From positions 2,604,001 through 2,668,000 of the forward strand of contig NZ_CP080413.1 in the NCBI RefSeq assembly GCF_019457475.1: a DNA stretch of 64,000 nucleotides, read 5' to 3'. Shown here one piece after another: positions 39,099 to 48,298 of this stretch (positions within the stretch are counted from its first letter, which is position 1; each line of letters opens with the position of its first letter). The stretch is from Shewanella acanthi (GTDB lineage: Bacteria; Pseudomonadota; Gammaproteobacteria; Enterobacterales; Shewanellaceae). Below the pieces are notes generated by a model that saw only the letters and a list, made by a program, of their open reading frames with translations, was not told where the DNA came from and did not search any database. Made by a program: the position numbers and the translations under genes.

Positions 39099-39593
39099 GC
39101 TTCCTATATCTAAACGAGCTTAATTCGCTTTCTTAAATTCAAAACAGACATTAACCACCTCGCGTAACTGCTCTAATCCTTAACATGAGTTGCTTGGTAG
39201 TTGAGCGTGAACATCGGACTGCATTCACAATTTATTTACTTTTATATTTTCCACACTTTTCTCGTAACAAAAGCCATAGGCGATAAAAAATTTTTACCGT
39301 ACAACACCCAAAGCCATCCAATTGAAATAACTCGCCTTAGCCGTCAATCAGCACATCATTTTTGGTCTTTATGTAATCATTTCCTGACAAAAGACGCTCT
39401 CAGCCACCAAAGCCAAATGTTACCTATTTGTTAGCAAAAATATCCTGTGTTAGCTTGGGCGTTCCTAAGGGCTCTGGCATCGGCGATTTACGGTATTACA
39501 ACCGTGACGACTAAAGCGAATACGAGAGTGAAAAGAGTACAAAGAGACTCCCTGCCTTAGGCATATAATTCAAAACAACAATTGGAGTAAAAC
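39099..39593. other. Intergenic region upstream of the first subtilase
   Basis: These 495 bases hold no convincing gene. A 77-codon frame at 39201-39434 has biased, low-quality composition and no good ribosome site. The conserved block at 39443-39457 is shared with the second subtilase and may mark the promoter. ACAATTGGAGTAAAAC directly before the ATG is also shared (one mismatch). Confidence 0.45.
39443..39457 (+). repeat. 15-base block conserved upstream of both subtilases (copy 1)
   Basis: TCCTGTGTTAGCTTG lies 151 bases before the first subtilase ATG. The identical block lies at 41505-41519 before the second. TTGTTA also precedes both at similar distance, which suggests a retained promoter or regulatory element. 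Confidence 0.6.
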
Positions 39594-41162
39594 ATGAAGT
39601 TAAGCAAAATTGCGAGTGCGGTCATGGCACTATCCATTGGCGTTATTGCCCAGGCCCATGCCGATGACAATCGTTATGTGATCCAAGTCGACGCAGATCA
39701 CAAGGGAGTCGTAAAGGCGCTAGCGAAAAAACTGGGCGGCGAAATTAACGTTGAAGGCGATGAATTTTTTGCCGCGACTTTCACAGGCAAAGATTTAGCC
39801 CAAGTGAAAGGCTTACTCAATAATCCCCATATCACCCTGATTGAAGAGGATGTGCGCCGTTATCCAATGGCAGCATTTAGTGACGATGCAGGTAATCCAA
39901 CTACTGTGCAAGTGACTCCCTATGCGGTTTATCAATCTATGGCCGACCAAGTCACCTTCAATTCAAACAGTGGCACGAAAGTCTGTATTATCGATTCAGG
40001 TTTAGACCGCTCTAACCCTGACTTTAACTGGGACATCAATATCACTGGTGACGACGATTCCGGTACGGGTAAATGGGACGAAAATGGCGGCCCACACGGT
40101 ACCCACGTAGCAGGCACAATAGGCGCATTAGATAACAATTTCGGTGTTATCGGTATGGCGCCAGGCGTACCTATGCATATCGTTAAAGTCTTCAATGCCG
40201 ACGGTTGGGGATATTCTTCGACCTTAGCGGCTGCGGCAAATAAGTGTAGCGATGCAGGTGCCAACATCATCAGCATGAGTTTAGGTGGTGGCCGCGCCAG
40301 CAAAACTGAAGAACGTGCCTTCAATGCATTCACCGCAACCGGCGGTTTAGTGGTGGCAGCTGCCGGTAACGACGGTAATAACGTACGCTCGTACCCAGCA
40401 GGTTATCCATCGGTGATGATGATTGGTGCTAACGATGCCGACAATAACATTGCAGCCTTCTCTCAATTCCCAAGCTGTGTATCAGGCAAAGGTAAAAGAG
40501 CGACCGAAAATGATGCTATCTGCGTCGAAGTGACCGCAGGTGGCGTCAATACCCTGTCTACTTACCCAGCAGGTATGGCAACGATGGCAACCCTCAGCGC
40601 CGATAACACAAACTTTGCCACCTCCTCGATGGAAAACGCTGGCTCTGGCTCGGGTAACACTTACTTTATGGGCACAGCTCAAGCTGTGGATACTGGCGCC
40701 TATGGTAAAGTGTGTGTGATTGACCGTGGCGTGATTTCCTTCCACGACAAAGTATTGAACTGTGAAAAATCCGGTGGTGTTGGCGCGATCATTATCAATA
40801 ACGTGTCTGGCATGCTTTATGGCACTTTAGGTGATACTAACCAAACCAGTATTCCTGCGGTTGGCGCAGCGCTGGAAGACAGAGCCGCCTTAGTGGCTGC
40901 GGCTAACGCAACTGTGGCGATTGAAGCTGTGGACTATGGCTATATGAGCGGCACTTCTATGGCAACCCCAGCAGTATCGGGTATTGCCGCGCTGGTATGG
41001 TCTAACCATAGCGAATGTACCGGCACTGATATCCGTAATGCCTTAAAAGCCACGGCAATGGATGCGGGCGATGCGGGTAAGGATGAGAAGTTTGGTTATG
41101 GTATCGTCAATGCCAAGGCTGCTGATGCTTACCTCACGACCTATGGCTGTTCAGGTAAATAA
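39594..41162 (+). CDS. Secreted S8 (subtilisin-like) serine protease, copy 1
   Basis: The 522-residue preproenzyme has a Sec signal (about 1-23, ending AHA), an inhibitor I9-type propeptide (about 25-92), and a subtilase domain with catalytic Asp134 (CIIDSGLD), His168 (GPHGTHVAG) and Ser455 (GTSMATP), plus the oxyanion Asn in AAAGNDG. A protease-associated (PA) domain is inserted at about 345-440 (KVCVIDRGVISFHDKVLNC). All catalytic residues are intact, so it should be active outside the cell. GGAG precedes the ATG. The next gene is a very close copy, indicating tandem duplication. A terminator separates them, so each has its own promoter. Confidence 0.94.
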   Translation: MKLSKIASAVMALSIGVIAQAHADDNRYVIQVDADHKGVVKALAKKLGGEINVEGDEFFAATFTGKDLAQVKGLLNNPHITLIEEDVRRYPMAAFSDDAGNPTTVQVTPYAVYQSMADQVTFNSNSGTKVCIIDSGLDRSNPDFNWDINITGDDDSGTGKWDENGGPHGTHVAGTIGALDNNFGVIGMAPGVPMHIVKVFNADGWGYSSTLAAAANKCSDAGANIISMSLGGGRASKTEERAFNAFTATGGLVVAAAGNDGNNVRSYPAGYPSVMMIGANDADNNIAAFSQFPSCVSGKGKRATENDAICVEVTAGGVNTLSTYPAGMATMATLSADNTNFATSSMENAGSGSGNTYFMGTAQAVDTGAYGKVCVIDRGVISFHDKVLNCEKSGGVGAIIINNVSGMLYGTLGDTNQTSIPAVGAALEDRAALVAAANATVAIEAVDYGYMSGTSMATPAVSGIAALVWSNHSECTGTDIRNALKATAMDAGDAGKDEKFGYGIVNAKAADAYLTTYGCSGK

Positions 41163-41183
41163 GCTAACCTCACCACTATCCTC

Positions 41184-41213
41184 AAAAAAACCAGCCTACG
41201 GCTGGTTTTTTTT
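41184..41213 (+). terminator. Rho-independent terminator after subtilase 1
   Basis: AACCAGCC-TAC-GGCTGG is followed by eight T residues. A near-identical hairpin follows subtilase 2 at 43224-43250, so the duplicated unit included the terminator. Confidence 0.9.
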
Positions 41214-41622
41214 GGCCTATGAGCCCCCCAGACTGAGTACTTGGGTAATTCCCTTAAACTTAGTAGTTCGCAATTTAATCAAATTAAAAATTCAATCCCT
41301 AAACGATAAAACCTTTTATCAAGCGGTAACATACTTCATGTGCTAAAAAATATTTTATGGAACAACAATCTGTTTTATCTAATTGAATTTTATACACAGC
41401 TGTAGATTCATAATGGGAAATACCCGTTAGATTTGTAATCTTTTATTTACAAAGCGTAAAGGTTACAAATTGCTACCATTGTTAATCATTTGTTAAGGTT
41501 TTTTTCCTGTGTTAGCTTGAAATCACCTAAGGACCTTTGGCAGAAGCCAGCGACAAACTAAGGTGCAGTAGACACCCAATGTCACTTAGGGCATTCAACC
41601 CAGATAACAATTGGAGCAAAAC
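41214..41622. other. Intergenic region between the two subtilases
   Basis: This AT-rich stretch holds the presumed promoter of the second subtilase, including the conserved block at 41505-41519. No other gene is seen. Confidence 0.45.
41505..41519 (+). repeat. 15-base block conserved upstream of both subtilases (copy 2)
   Basis: The sequence is identical to 39443-39457 and lies 118 bases before the second subtilase ATG. The sequence between block and gene has otherwise diverged. Confidence 0.6.
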
Positions 41623-43188
41623 ATGAAGTTAAACAAAATAGCGAGTGCAGTCATGGCCTTATCCGTTGGTGCCATTTCACAGGCCCATGCGGACGACAAT
41701 CGTTATGTTATTCAAGTAGACCCCGATCATAAGGGCGTTGTTAAAGCACTGGCGAAAAAACTCGGCGGAGAAATTCAAGTCGAAGGTGACGAATTCTTTG
41801 CTGCTACTTTCTCGGGCAAGGACTTAGCCCAAGTAAAAGGCTTACTTAACAACCCTCATATCACTCTGATTGAAGAAGATGTGCGCCGTTACCCAATGGC
41901 AATATTTAATGACGATGCTGGCAATCCAATGACGCAGCAAGTCACGCCCTACGCCGTTTATCAATCTAAGGCCAACCAAGTCAGCTTCAACCCAAACGCT
42001 GGCATGAAAGTTTGTATCATCGACTCAGGTTTAGACAATTCTAACCCTGACTTTGAATGGAACAATATCACCGGCGATAATGATCCTGGCACAGGCAATT
42101 GGTTCCAAAATGGTGGTCCACACGGCACCCACGTAGCGGGTACCATTGGCGCTAAAGATAACAACGTCGGCGTTATTGGTATGGCGCCAGGCGTACCAAT
42201 GCACATCATCAAAGTATTCAATGCTGCCGGCTGGGGTTACTCGTCAACCCTCGCCGCTGCGGCAAACAAATGTAGCAATGCGGGCGCCAAAATTATCAGC
42301 ATGAGCTTAGGTGGCGGCGCGTCAAGCATCACGGAAAAAACCGCCTTCGATAACTTTACCGCTGCGGGTGGTTTAGTGGTGGCGGCAGCCGGTAATGATG
42401 GTAATTCTGTGCGTTCTTACCCAGCGGGATATCCATCGGTAATGATGATTGGTGCTAACGATGCCAATAATCAAATTGCCGACTTCTCACAATACCCAAC
42501 CTGCGTGACGGGTCGCGGTAAAAAGGCCACTAGCGATGATGGCATCTGTGTTGAAGTCACCGCAGGCGGTGTTGATACCCTATCAACCTACCCCGCAGGC
42601 ATGGCAACAGTGGCGACCCTCACCGCCGATAACACAAACTTTGCCACCTCCTCGATGGAAAACGCGGGTGTAGCCTCGGGTAACACTTACTTTATGGGCA
42701 CAGCACAAACTGTGGATGCTGGCGCCAATGGTAAAGTGTGTGTGATTGACCGTGGCGTGATTTCCTTCCACGACAAAGTGCTTAACTGTGAAAACTCAGG
42801 TGGTGTCGGTGCGATCATCATCAACAACGTCTCTGGTATGCTCTACGCCACCTTAGGTGATACTAACCAAACCAGTATTCCTGCGGTTGGCGCAGCGTTG
42901 GAAGACAGAGCGGCATTAGTCGCTGCGGCTAACGCGTCGGTGGCGATTGAAGCTGCAGACTATGGCTTTATGAGCGGCACCTCAATGGCGACCCCTGCGG
43001 TATCAGGAATGGCCGCGCTAGTTTGGTCGAATCACAGCCAATGTACTGGTACGCAAATTCGTAATGCGCTTAAAGCCACGGCAATGGATGCTGGGGCTGC
43101 GGGTAAAGACGACAAATTTGGCTATGGTATCGTGAATGCCAAGGCTGCCGATGTCTACCTCACTACCTACGGCTGCTCAGGTAAATAA
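41623..43188 (+). CDS. Secreted S8 (subtilisin-like) serine protease, copy 2
   Basis: The 521-residue protein is collinear with the preceding subtilase, one residue shorter near position 148. It has the same signal peptide and I9-type propeptide, and Asp134, His167 and Ser454 with an inserted PA domain. The ATG at 41623 is used; a TTG four codons upstream lies inside the shared ribosome-site block. Differences cluster in surface positions (for example DFEWNNITGDNDPG versus DFNWDINITGDDDSG). At the DNA level most codons differ at third positions, but three tracts in the insert region are identical to copy 1. The two copies may differ in specificity or expression. Confidence 0.94.
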   Translation: MKLNKIASAVMALSVGAISQAHADDNRYVIQVDPDHKGVVKALAKKLGGEIQVEGDEFFAATFSGKDLAQVKGLLNNPHITLIEEDVRRYPMAIFNDDAGNPMTQQVTPYAVYQSKANQVSFNPNAGMKVCIIDSGLDNSNPDFEWNNITGDNDPGTGNWFQNGGPHGTHVAGTIGAKDNNVGVIGMAPGVPMHIIKVFNAAGWGYSSTLAAAANKCSNAGAKIISMSLGGGASSITEKTAFDNFTAAGGLVVAAAGNDGNSVRSYPAGYPSVMMIGANDANNQIADFSQYPTCVTGRGKKATSDDGICVEVTAGGVDTLSTYPAGMATVATLTADNTNFATSSMENAGVASGNTYFMGTAQTVDAGANGKVCVIDRGVISFHDKVLNCENSGGVGAIIINNVSGMLYATLGDTNQTSIPAVGAALEDRAALVAAANASVAIEAADYGFMSGTSMATPAVSGMAALVWSNHSQCTGTQIRNALKATAMDAGAAGKDDKFGYGIVNAKAADVYLTTYGCSGK

Positions 43189-43223
43189 GCTCTTACCGTT
43201 TAGTTAAGCGCTCGATATACAGT

Positions 43224-43250
43224 AAAAACCAGCCCTAGGGCTGGTTTTTT
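43224..43250. terminator. Terminator between subtilase 2 and the CoA-transferase gene
   Basis: AACCAGCCCTAGGGCTGGTT is a perfect 20-base palindrome with A-run before and T-run after it. It can serve both convergent genes. Confidence 0.88.
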
Positions 43251-43281
43251 ATTGGGGACTCACTCCTGTGCACTAAACAGT

Positions 43282-44568
43282 TCACCAACTCAGCCCCCAA
43301 ACGTCCTGTGCTTCACGGCGAAGCTGCCCACGAAAATCGGGGTGAGCGATGTCAATCAAGGCCTGCGCCCTCTCCCTTAGCGAGCGCCCCTTAAGATTCG
43401 CAATCCCGTATTCGGTCACAATAAAGTGCACATGGGCACGGGTAGTCACCACCCCCGCCCCAGGGGATAACACGGCGCTGATACGGGAAATCCGCCCACC
43501 AGCTGCGGTACTTGGCAGGGCAATAACAGCACGGCCGCCCTCGGATAATTCCGCGCCACGGATAAAATCCATCTGCCCACCCACGCCGGAATAGATTTGA
43601 GTGCCGATGGAATCGGCGCAAACCTGACCCGATAAATCGACCTGCAGCGCCGAGTTTATCGCCATCACGTTGGGGTTCTTGCGGATAATGGCAGTGTCAT
43701 TCACCCGCTCGATGTCCATAAAAATTACATTAGGATTATCATCCACAAAGTCGTAAAGCTTTTGGCTCCCTAATGCAAAGCCTGTGACTAACTTGCCTGG
43801 ATAAAAGTGTTTTTTGCTGTTGTTGATGACGCCCTTTTCCACCAGCTGCAAAATCCCGTCGGAAAACAGCTCGGTATGCACACCTAAATCGTGATGCTCG
43901 GTTAAGCACGACAGCACCGCATCGGGTATTGCGCCAATTCCCATCTGCAAACAATCTCCATCGCGCACTAACGTTGCGACGTGCCGCCCAATCGCAAGGC
44001 TCACCTCATCTCCCGTTGAAAATGAATGGATTGGTAAACCCACGCTCTGTTCATAAATGGCGGCGAAGCGGTCAATATGTAAAAAACCATCGCCGTGGGT
44101 ACGGGGCATCTGCGGATTAATATGGGCAATGATCCTACCCGCCACCTGACAGGCCGCCAGCGTTGCCTCTACGGAAATCCCCAGTGAGCACATACCGTGT
44201 TTATCCGGCGGTGAGACTTGGATTATTGCTGTATCAATTTTTTGCTCGCCGGAGCGAAATAGCTTAGGCACTTCGGAGAGGAAAATCGGCACATAATCCG
44301 CCTCGCCCCGTTGTAATAATGGCCTTGTCGGCACACCGCCAAAAAAACAGCGATGGCGCAAATGGCCAATTAAATCAGGATGACTTAGGGATTCGGCGCC
44401 TTCGGTGTGGAGTTGCAGTAGGGTGAGATTTTCAAGATTACGGGCATGTACGGCTAAAGCATCAAGCAAAATACGTGGCGTTGCCCCCATGGAGTGAGTC
44501 CAAAGGGTCTCCCCACTTTGGATTAGGGACACCGCATCGAGCGCGGTTTGACATCTTATCGCTGGCAT
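43282..44568 (-). CDS. Acetyl-CoA hydrolase/transferase family (4-hydroxybutyrate CoA-transferase-like)
   Basis: The 428-residue protein belongs to the family of Cat1/Cat2-type CoA transferases and acetyl-CoA hydrolases. LGVHTELFSDG near residue 230 contains the catalytic glutamate that forms the thioester intermediate, with GIGAIPDAVL before it and GVGGQMDFIRGAELSEGGRAVIALPS near 330-355. It would move CoA between short-chain acids. It stands alone, and its substrate is not clear from context, although the branched-chain acyl-CoA operon lies about 10 kb to the right. Homologues are often annotated as 4-hydroxybutyrate CoA-transferase. Confidence 0.87.
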   Translation of the reverse strand: MPAIRCQTALDAVSLIQSGETLWTHSMGATPRILLDALAVHARNLENLTLLQLHTEGAESLSHPDLIGHLRHRCFFGGVPTRPLLQRGEADYVPIFLSEVPKLFRSGEQKIDTAIIQVSPPDKHGMCSLGISVEATLAACQVAGRIIAHINPQMPRTHGDGFLHIDRFAAIYEQSVGLPIHSFSTGDEVSLAIGRHVATLVRDGDCLQMGIGAIPDAVLSCLTEHHDLGVHTELFSDGILQLVEKGVINNSKKHFYPGKLVTGFALGSQKLYDFVDDNPNVIFMDIERVNDTAIIRKNPNVMAINSALQVDLSGQVCADSIGTQIYSGVGGQMDFIRGAELSEGGRAVIALPSTAAGGRISRISAVLSPGAGVVTTRAHVHFIVTEYGIANLKGRSLRERAQALIDIAHPDFRGQLRREAQDVWGLSW

Positions 44569-44691
44569 TTACCTTTCCTCTGCAATTTAAGCATGCACTT
44601 CTCACACCATCAGCCTACGGGATTTAACCTGCCAATGATTTGATTTTAATCAGCTAATGGCACTTTTACTGAACATAAAAAGCCTATCAAG

Positions 44692-45813
44692 CTAATCCAA
44701 ACGCTTAGAGAATCTTAGACTTGCGACTAATAATCCAATAATGGTGAACGCGACCAGCCACAGGGCGTCAAACTGTAAATCCATCACTTCGGCTTCCCTA
44801 AGCACAATAGCACGGGACATCCGCATAAAATGGGTTGCCGGCAGCGCCTCGGCAATCCACTGCGCCGCGACGGGCATGGCCTCATAGGGAAACATAAATC
44901 CTGAGAGTAAGATTGAGGGCAGCAGAATAAATACTGTCATCTGCATCGACTGCAACTGGGTTTTAGCAATGGTGGAAATGACGAGCCCTAAGGTAAGACT
45001 GGCGCAGATAAACAGCATGGCAGCGAGTGCGATAGAATCAATACCGCCGCGAATGGGCACGCCAAACAAAAAATGCCCCGCGGTCAAAATAATGCTTAAT
45101 TGGATAAAACCCACTAATACATAGGGGGTTATTTTGCCCAACATCAACTCAAGTGGCCTTACCGGCGTCGTGATTAAAAACTCCATATTGCCCTGTTCAC
45201 GCTCACGCACAATCGCGGCCGAAGTGAACATGACCATGGTCATGGTCAGGATAACCCCCAATAGCCCTGGCACGATATTGATAACGGATCGCTGCTCTGG
45301 GTTGAAATACAGCACCACCTCAAAGGTGGGCGTACTGGCTTTAACTTCCCTGCCCGCCACTTCATCCAGCGGCATCTGCCGAAGCCCCTTTATCGTCGAG
45401 GCCACAACCGTATCTGAGCCATCCACCAACCACTGACCAACGGGTTCGCTGAGGTAGCTAGGGCCGACAAAACTCGGGTGACGGATAATGCGCTCATCCA
45501 AATCTTTGCCAAGGTATAGCACGGCCTTCACCTCGCCCCGAGTGATGGCATCTTCGGCTTCACTGGCGCTATAATAGGTCTTTTTAAAATCCACTACTTG
45601 AGTCTCTTCAACCGCCTTAATGAGCGCACGGCTATAGCTGGAATCTGCTAAATTCACCAGACCTGCGGGCAAGTGGCGCGCGTCGGTATTGATGGCATAA
45701 CCAAACAGCATGAGCTGCACCAGCGGGATCATCACTATCATGCCAAAGGTCATACGATCCCGAGATAGCTGCCTAAGCTCCTTGATAAGGATAGCGAAAA
45801 TCCTAAGCCACAT
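44692..45813 (-). CDS. ABC-2 type export permease
   Basis: The 373-residue membrane protein has one N-terminal helix, a periplasmic loop of about 140 residues, and five C-terminal helices, as in YhhJ/YbhS-type permeases. IVREREQGNMEFLITTPVRPLELMLGKI (near 215-240) is the ABC-2 coupling region. The start at 45813 follows AGGAGG and overlaps the end of the ATPase gene by 11 bases, so translation is coupled; the longer frame to 45927 lies inside the ATPase gene. It forms an exporter with the ATPase and membrane-fusion protein upstream. Substrate (drugs, lipids or others) is unknown. Confidence 0.9.
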   Translation of the reverse strand: MWLRIFAILIKELRQLSRDRMTFGMIVMIPLVQLMLFGYAINTDARHLPAGLVNLADSSYSRALIKAVEETQVVDFKKTYYSASEAEDAITRGEVKAVLYLGKDLDERIIRHPSFVGPSYLSEPVGQWLVDGSDTVVASTIKGLRQMPLDEVAGREVKASTPTFEVVLYFNPEQRSVINIVPGLLGVILTMTMVMFTSAAIVREREQGNMEFLITTPVRPLELMLGKITPYVLVGFIQLSIILTAGHFLFGVPIRGGIDSIALAAMLFICASLTLGLVISTIAKTQLQSMQMTVFILLPSILLSGFMFPYEAMPVAAQWIAEALPATHFMRMSRAIVLREAEVMDLQFDALWLVAFTIIGLLVASLRFSKRLD

Positions 45814-46768
45814 GGCCGCCCTCCTGCCGATTGTTGCCAATACCGCTCGGCAACGCCCGCTCCCCAGTGCACGTGACAAACACATCCTCAAGGCTTGGAC
45901 GCACCATTTCCATTGACCTACCAGCAACCCTAGGCGCTAACCAATCCAGCGGCTCACTAATCTCCTGTCGCACTAACACCCTTAATCGACTGCCTATTTG
46001 CGCCGCCGATAACACGGCATCATCCATTAATAAGGATTGTTTCAACGCGCGAAGGGAGCTGCCGCTGACTTCAACCACCCAAGCGCCCATCGCCGCCATA
46101 AGTTGCTGTGGCGAGCCATCGGCGCGTTTAATTCCCCGTTCTAGAATCGCTAGGCTATGGCAGCGCTCAGCCTCATCCATATAGTGGGTCGAGACTAAAA
46201 TCGTGGTGCCTTGTGCACAGAGGTCGAATAATCGCTCCCAAAACTCGCGGCGATTCTCAGGGTCGACCGCCGAGGTGGGCTCATCGAGGAAGAGTAACTC
46301 GGGCTTATGCAAGGTTGCTGCGGCTAATGCCAACCGCTGGCGCTGACCGCCACTCATGGAACCCGCCATTTGCTTCTCACGCTTCGCTAAATCGTATAAC
46401 TCCAGTAATTCAGATAAGCGAATTTTAGTCTCTATTCGATTAAGACCATAGATTTGCGCGACAAACTCGAGATTTTCCCGTACCGAGAGGTTCTCATAGA
46501 GGGAAAATTTTTGGGTCATATAACCGATGCGGCGCCTAAGTTTCTCCTCGCCGCCCGGCAGGGTTTCCCCTAACACGCGAATATGCCCCGAAGTTGGGCT
46601 CAAAAGCCCTGTCAGCATGCGAATAGAGGTGGATTTGCCGCAGCCATTAGGGCCAAGAAAGCCATAGATCGTCCCCTTCGGGATGGCTAAGTCGAGGTTT
46701 TCGACCGCATTCACGCCGCCAAAGGCGCGGGTCATGCCTTGGGTTTCGATGGCATACTTTTGGCTCAT
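45803..46768 (-). CDS. ABC exporter ATPase
   Basis: The 321-residue protein has Walker A GPNGCGKST (about 36-44), signature MSGGQRQR (about 138-145), Walker B LLFLDEPTSAVDPENR and a switch histidine in VSTHYMDEAERC, followed by a C-terminal accessory region typical of ABC-2 exporters. The ATG at 46768 is preferred over a TTG two codons upstream. It lies 67 bases after the membrane-fusion gene and overlaps the permease gene. It is related to the YbhF/YhiH ATPases, but with a single ATPase domain. It powers the exporter. Confidence 0.92.
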   Translation of the reverse strand: MSQKYAIETQGMTRAFGGVNAVENLDLAIPKGTIYGFLGPNGCGKSTSIRMLTGLLSPTSGHIRVLGETLPGGEEKLRRRIGYMTQKFSLYENLSVRENLEFVAQIYGLNRIETKIRLSELLELYDLAKREKQMAGSMSGGQRQRLALAAATLHKPELLFLDEPTSAVDPENRREFWERLFDLCAQGTTILVSTHYMDEAERCHSLAILERGIKRADGSPQQLMAAMGAWVVEVSGSSLRALKQSLLMDDAVLSAAQIGSRLRVLVRQEISEPLDWLAPRVAGRSMEMVRPSLEDVFVTCTGERALPSGIGNNRQEGGHVA

Positions 46769-46835
46769 GTCCAATCCCTACTCATCCCCGCTCCTCTACT
46801 CCTAGCAAACGCATCCCTGAGGGCTAATTGGCCGT

Positions 46836-47831
46836 TCATGGCAACTGTACTTCCAGCGCCATCCCCGTCGGTAAATCCTGTCCCTCCTCGGAAAGAGTAA
46901 TATCCGTCAGGTACATCAGCCTTGAGCGGTCACGCTCATTTAGCGCATAAAACGGCGTATAGGCCGGCTGACTGTGAATATTGCGTATGGTTCCGGCAAT
47001 CGCTTTAGCTCGGCCATCGACCAGAATATTGACATGGGAACCTACCTTTACACTGCTCAGCCAAGTCGCAGGTAAATATACCCGCACATAGGGATTATCC
47101 GTTGCCAATAGGCCGAGTAATTGCGTGCCAGCGGCGACTCTGTCACCTTCACGCCAAGGTAGGGTGTCGACTACGGCTTCGCGGGCAGCCACCAGTGTTA
47201 AATCCTGGATGGCTTTTTGTTCCAAGGCCACGGCGGCCAATGCAATGTCCACCGCGGCTTTAGCCTGTTCAACTTGCTCACTTCGGGTGCCGTTTTGTAA
47301 CAGCCTTAAGCTCTGCTCCGCTTCGGCCTGCTTGGCAAGACTGGTATCGCGCGCCGCGCGAGCCGCATCTAAATCCGCTTGGCTGAGCACCTTAGTGACA
47401 AATAATTGCCGTGTGCGCTCAAAATTATTCTGCGCCTCTTTAACACTGGCATTGGCGCCATTGAGGGCCGCGCGGGCTTTATCTATGTCTTCAGCACGTG
47501 AACCTGTTACTGCCTCGGCAAGCTTTGCCTGCGCCTGCTTATACTCGGCTTGACGCATCGCAAGGCGCACCTTGGCTGAGGTGCTATCGAGTTCGAGCAA
47601 GACGGCTCCCGCGGCCACCCTTTGCCCCTCAACCACATAGATCGTTGAAATAAGCTCACCAACGGGGGCGCTGAGGGTTAATCTATCGCGCTCAACGGTT
47701 CCATACACCCGAGACGAATCATCGCTACAGCCCTGCAACAGTAGCATTAAACTACCTAAGAATACGCCGCTGAGAAATAAGCCAAATAATCTATACATTA
47801 CGCGCCTATTTGCCACTCGATGTCCTGTCAT
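46836..47831 (-). CDS. HlyD-family membrane fusion lipoprotein
   Basis: The 331-residue protein has an N-terminal hydrophobic segment ending in a lipobox (LLQGC, Cys35), so it is probably lipid-anchored. A biotinyl-lipoyl half-motif (GELISTIYVVEGQRVAAGAVLLELDS) is followed by a long alanine-rich alpha-helical hairpin (about 95-195) and a beta-barrel region. This is the layout of the periplasmic adaptor that links an inner-membrane exporter to an outer-membrane channel. The start at 47831 has AAGGAG at ideal spacing, whereas the frame opens with GTG at 47864. It is the first gene of the three-gene exporter; no TolC-like gene is nearby. Confidence 0.9.
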   Translation of the reverse strand: MTGHRVANRRVMYRLFGLFLSGVFLGSLMLLLQGCSDDSSRVYGTVERDRLTLSAPVGELISTIYVVEGQRVAAGAVLLELDSTSAKVRLAMRQAEYKQAQAKLAEAVTGSRAEDIDKARAALNGANASVKEAQNNFERTRQLFVTKVLSQADLDAARAARDTSLAKQAEAEQSLRLLQNGTRSEQVEQAKAAVDIALAAVALEQKAIQDLTLVAAREAVVDTLPWREGDRVAAGTQLLGLLATDNPYVRVYLPATWLSSVKVGSHVNILVDGRAKAIAGTIRNIHSQPAYTPFYALNERDRSRLMYLTDITLSEEGQDLPTGMALEVQLP

Positions 47832-47929
47832 GGAAACTCCTTGGATAGCACGCCATGGTGGCACGCTACTCGCCCTTGATTAACGCTAATAACTTAAATC
47901 GACTCCAATAAAAGATCGGCCATCTTGTG

Positions 47930-48298
47930 CTATTCCCCTTTTACGATGGCACTTAAGCGACTGATAAACTGTTGCACTGCATCGACAGAATCAAAGCTGA
48001 AGGCAAGGCCGTAGTGGGTTTCGGTCAAGCTCTTGTGTAAACGTTTAGGAAAGCGGGTCATTTCGCCGTTATGATAATAATCGTATTTAGCATGCACGCC
48101 TGCGATGGTTGCAAGCTCACTTGAAAACACTTCAAATGCTGGACGAATAATTAAATTTGCAGATTTACCATCGATATGCAGATATATGGCCTCTTTAGTG
48201 CCAAAAAGCATATATTCGGTGATGTTTTTGATGCTGAAATTGCTACGACATTGCAGCTTATTTAAGCAAGATACCATTTCATTTTGTGTAATAGCCAA
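47930..48298 (-). CDS. Small protein of unknown function upstream of the ABC exporter
   Basis: I recognise no family for this 122-residue cytoplasmic protein. The start is a TTG at 48298 preceded by GGAG seven bases away; an ATG seven codons later is the alternative. It has no signal or membrane segment; sequences such as EYMLFGTKEAIYLHIDGKSA and HYGLAFSFDSVDAVQQFISR suggest an alpha/beta fold. It precedes the membrane-fusion gene by 98 bases on the same strand and could be the first gene of that operon. A candidate promoter with overlapping palindrome lies directly upstream. Confidence 0.65.
   Translation of the reverse strand: MAITQNEMVSCLNKLQCRSNFSIKNITEYMLFGTKEAIYLHIDGKSANLIIRPAFEVFSSELATIAGVHAKYDYYHNGEMTRFPKRLHKSLTETHYGLAFSFDSVDAVQQFISRLSAIVKGE

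Noticed and set aside
39201..39434. 77-codon plus-strand ORF before subtilase 1
   Set aside because: GTG start without ribosome site, composition typical of translated noncoding AT-rich sequence, and no family resemblance.
39594..43188. Subtilase pair as a defence or bacteriocin-processing system
   Set aside because: Both are ordinary secreted preproenzymes with signal and I9-type propeptide, and no partner genes are adjacent.
44692..45927. Longer 411-residue version of the ABC-2 permease starting at 45927
   Set aside because: The extra 38 residues are an out-of-frame reading of the ATPase gene; AGGAGG marks the start at 45813.
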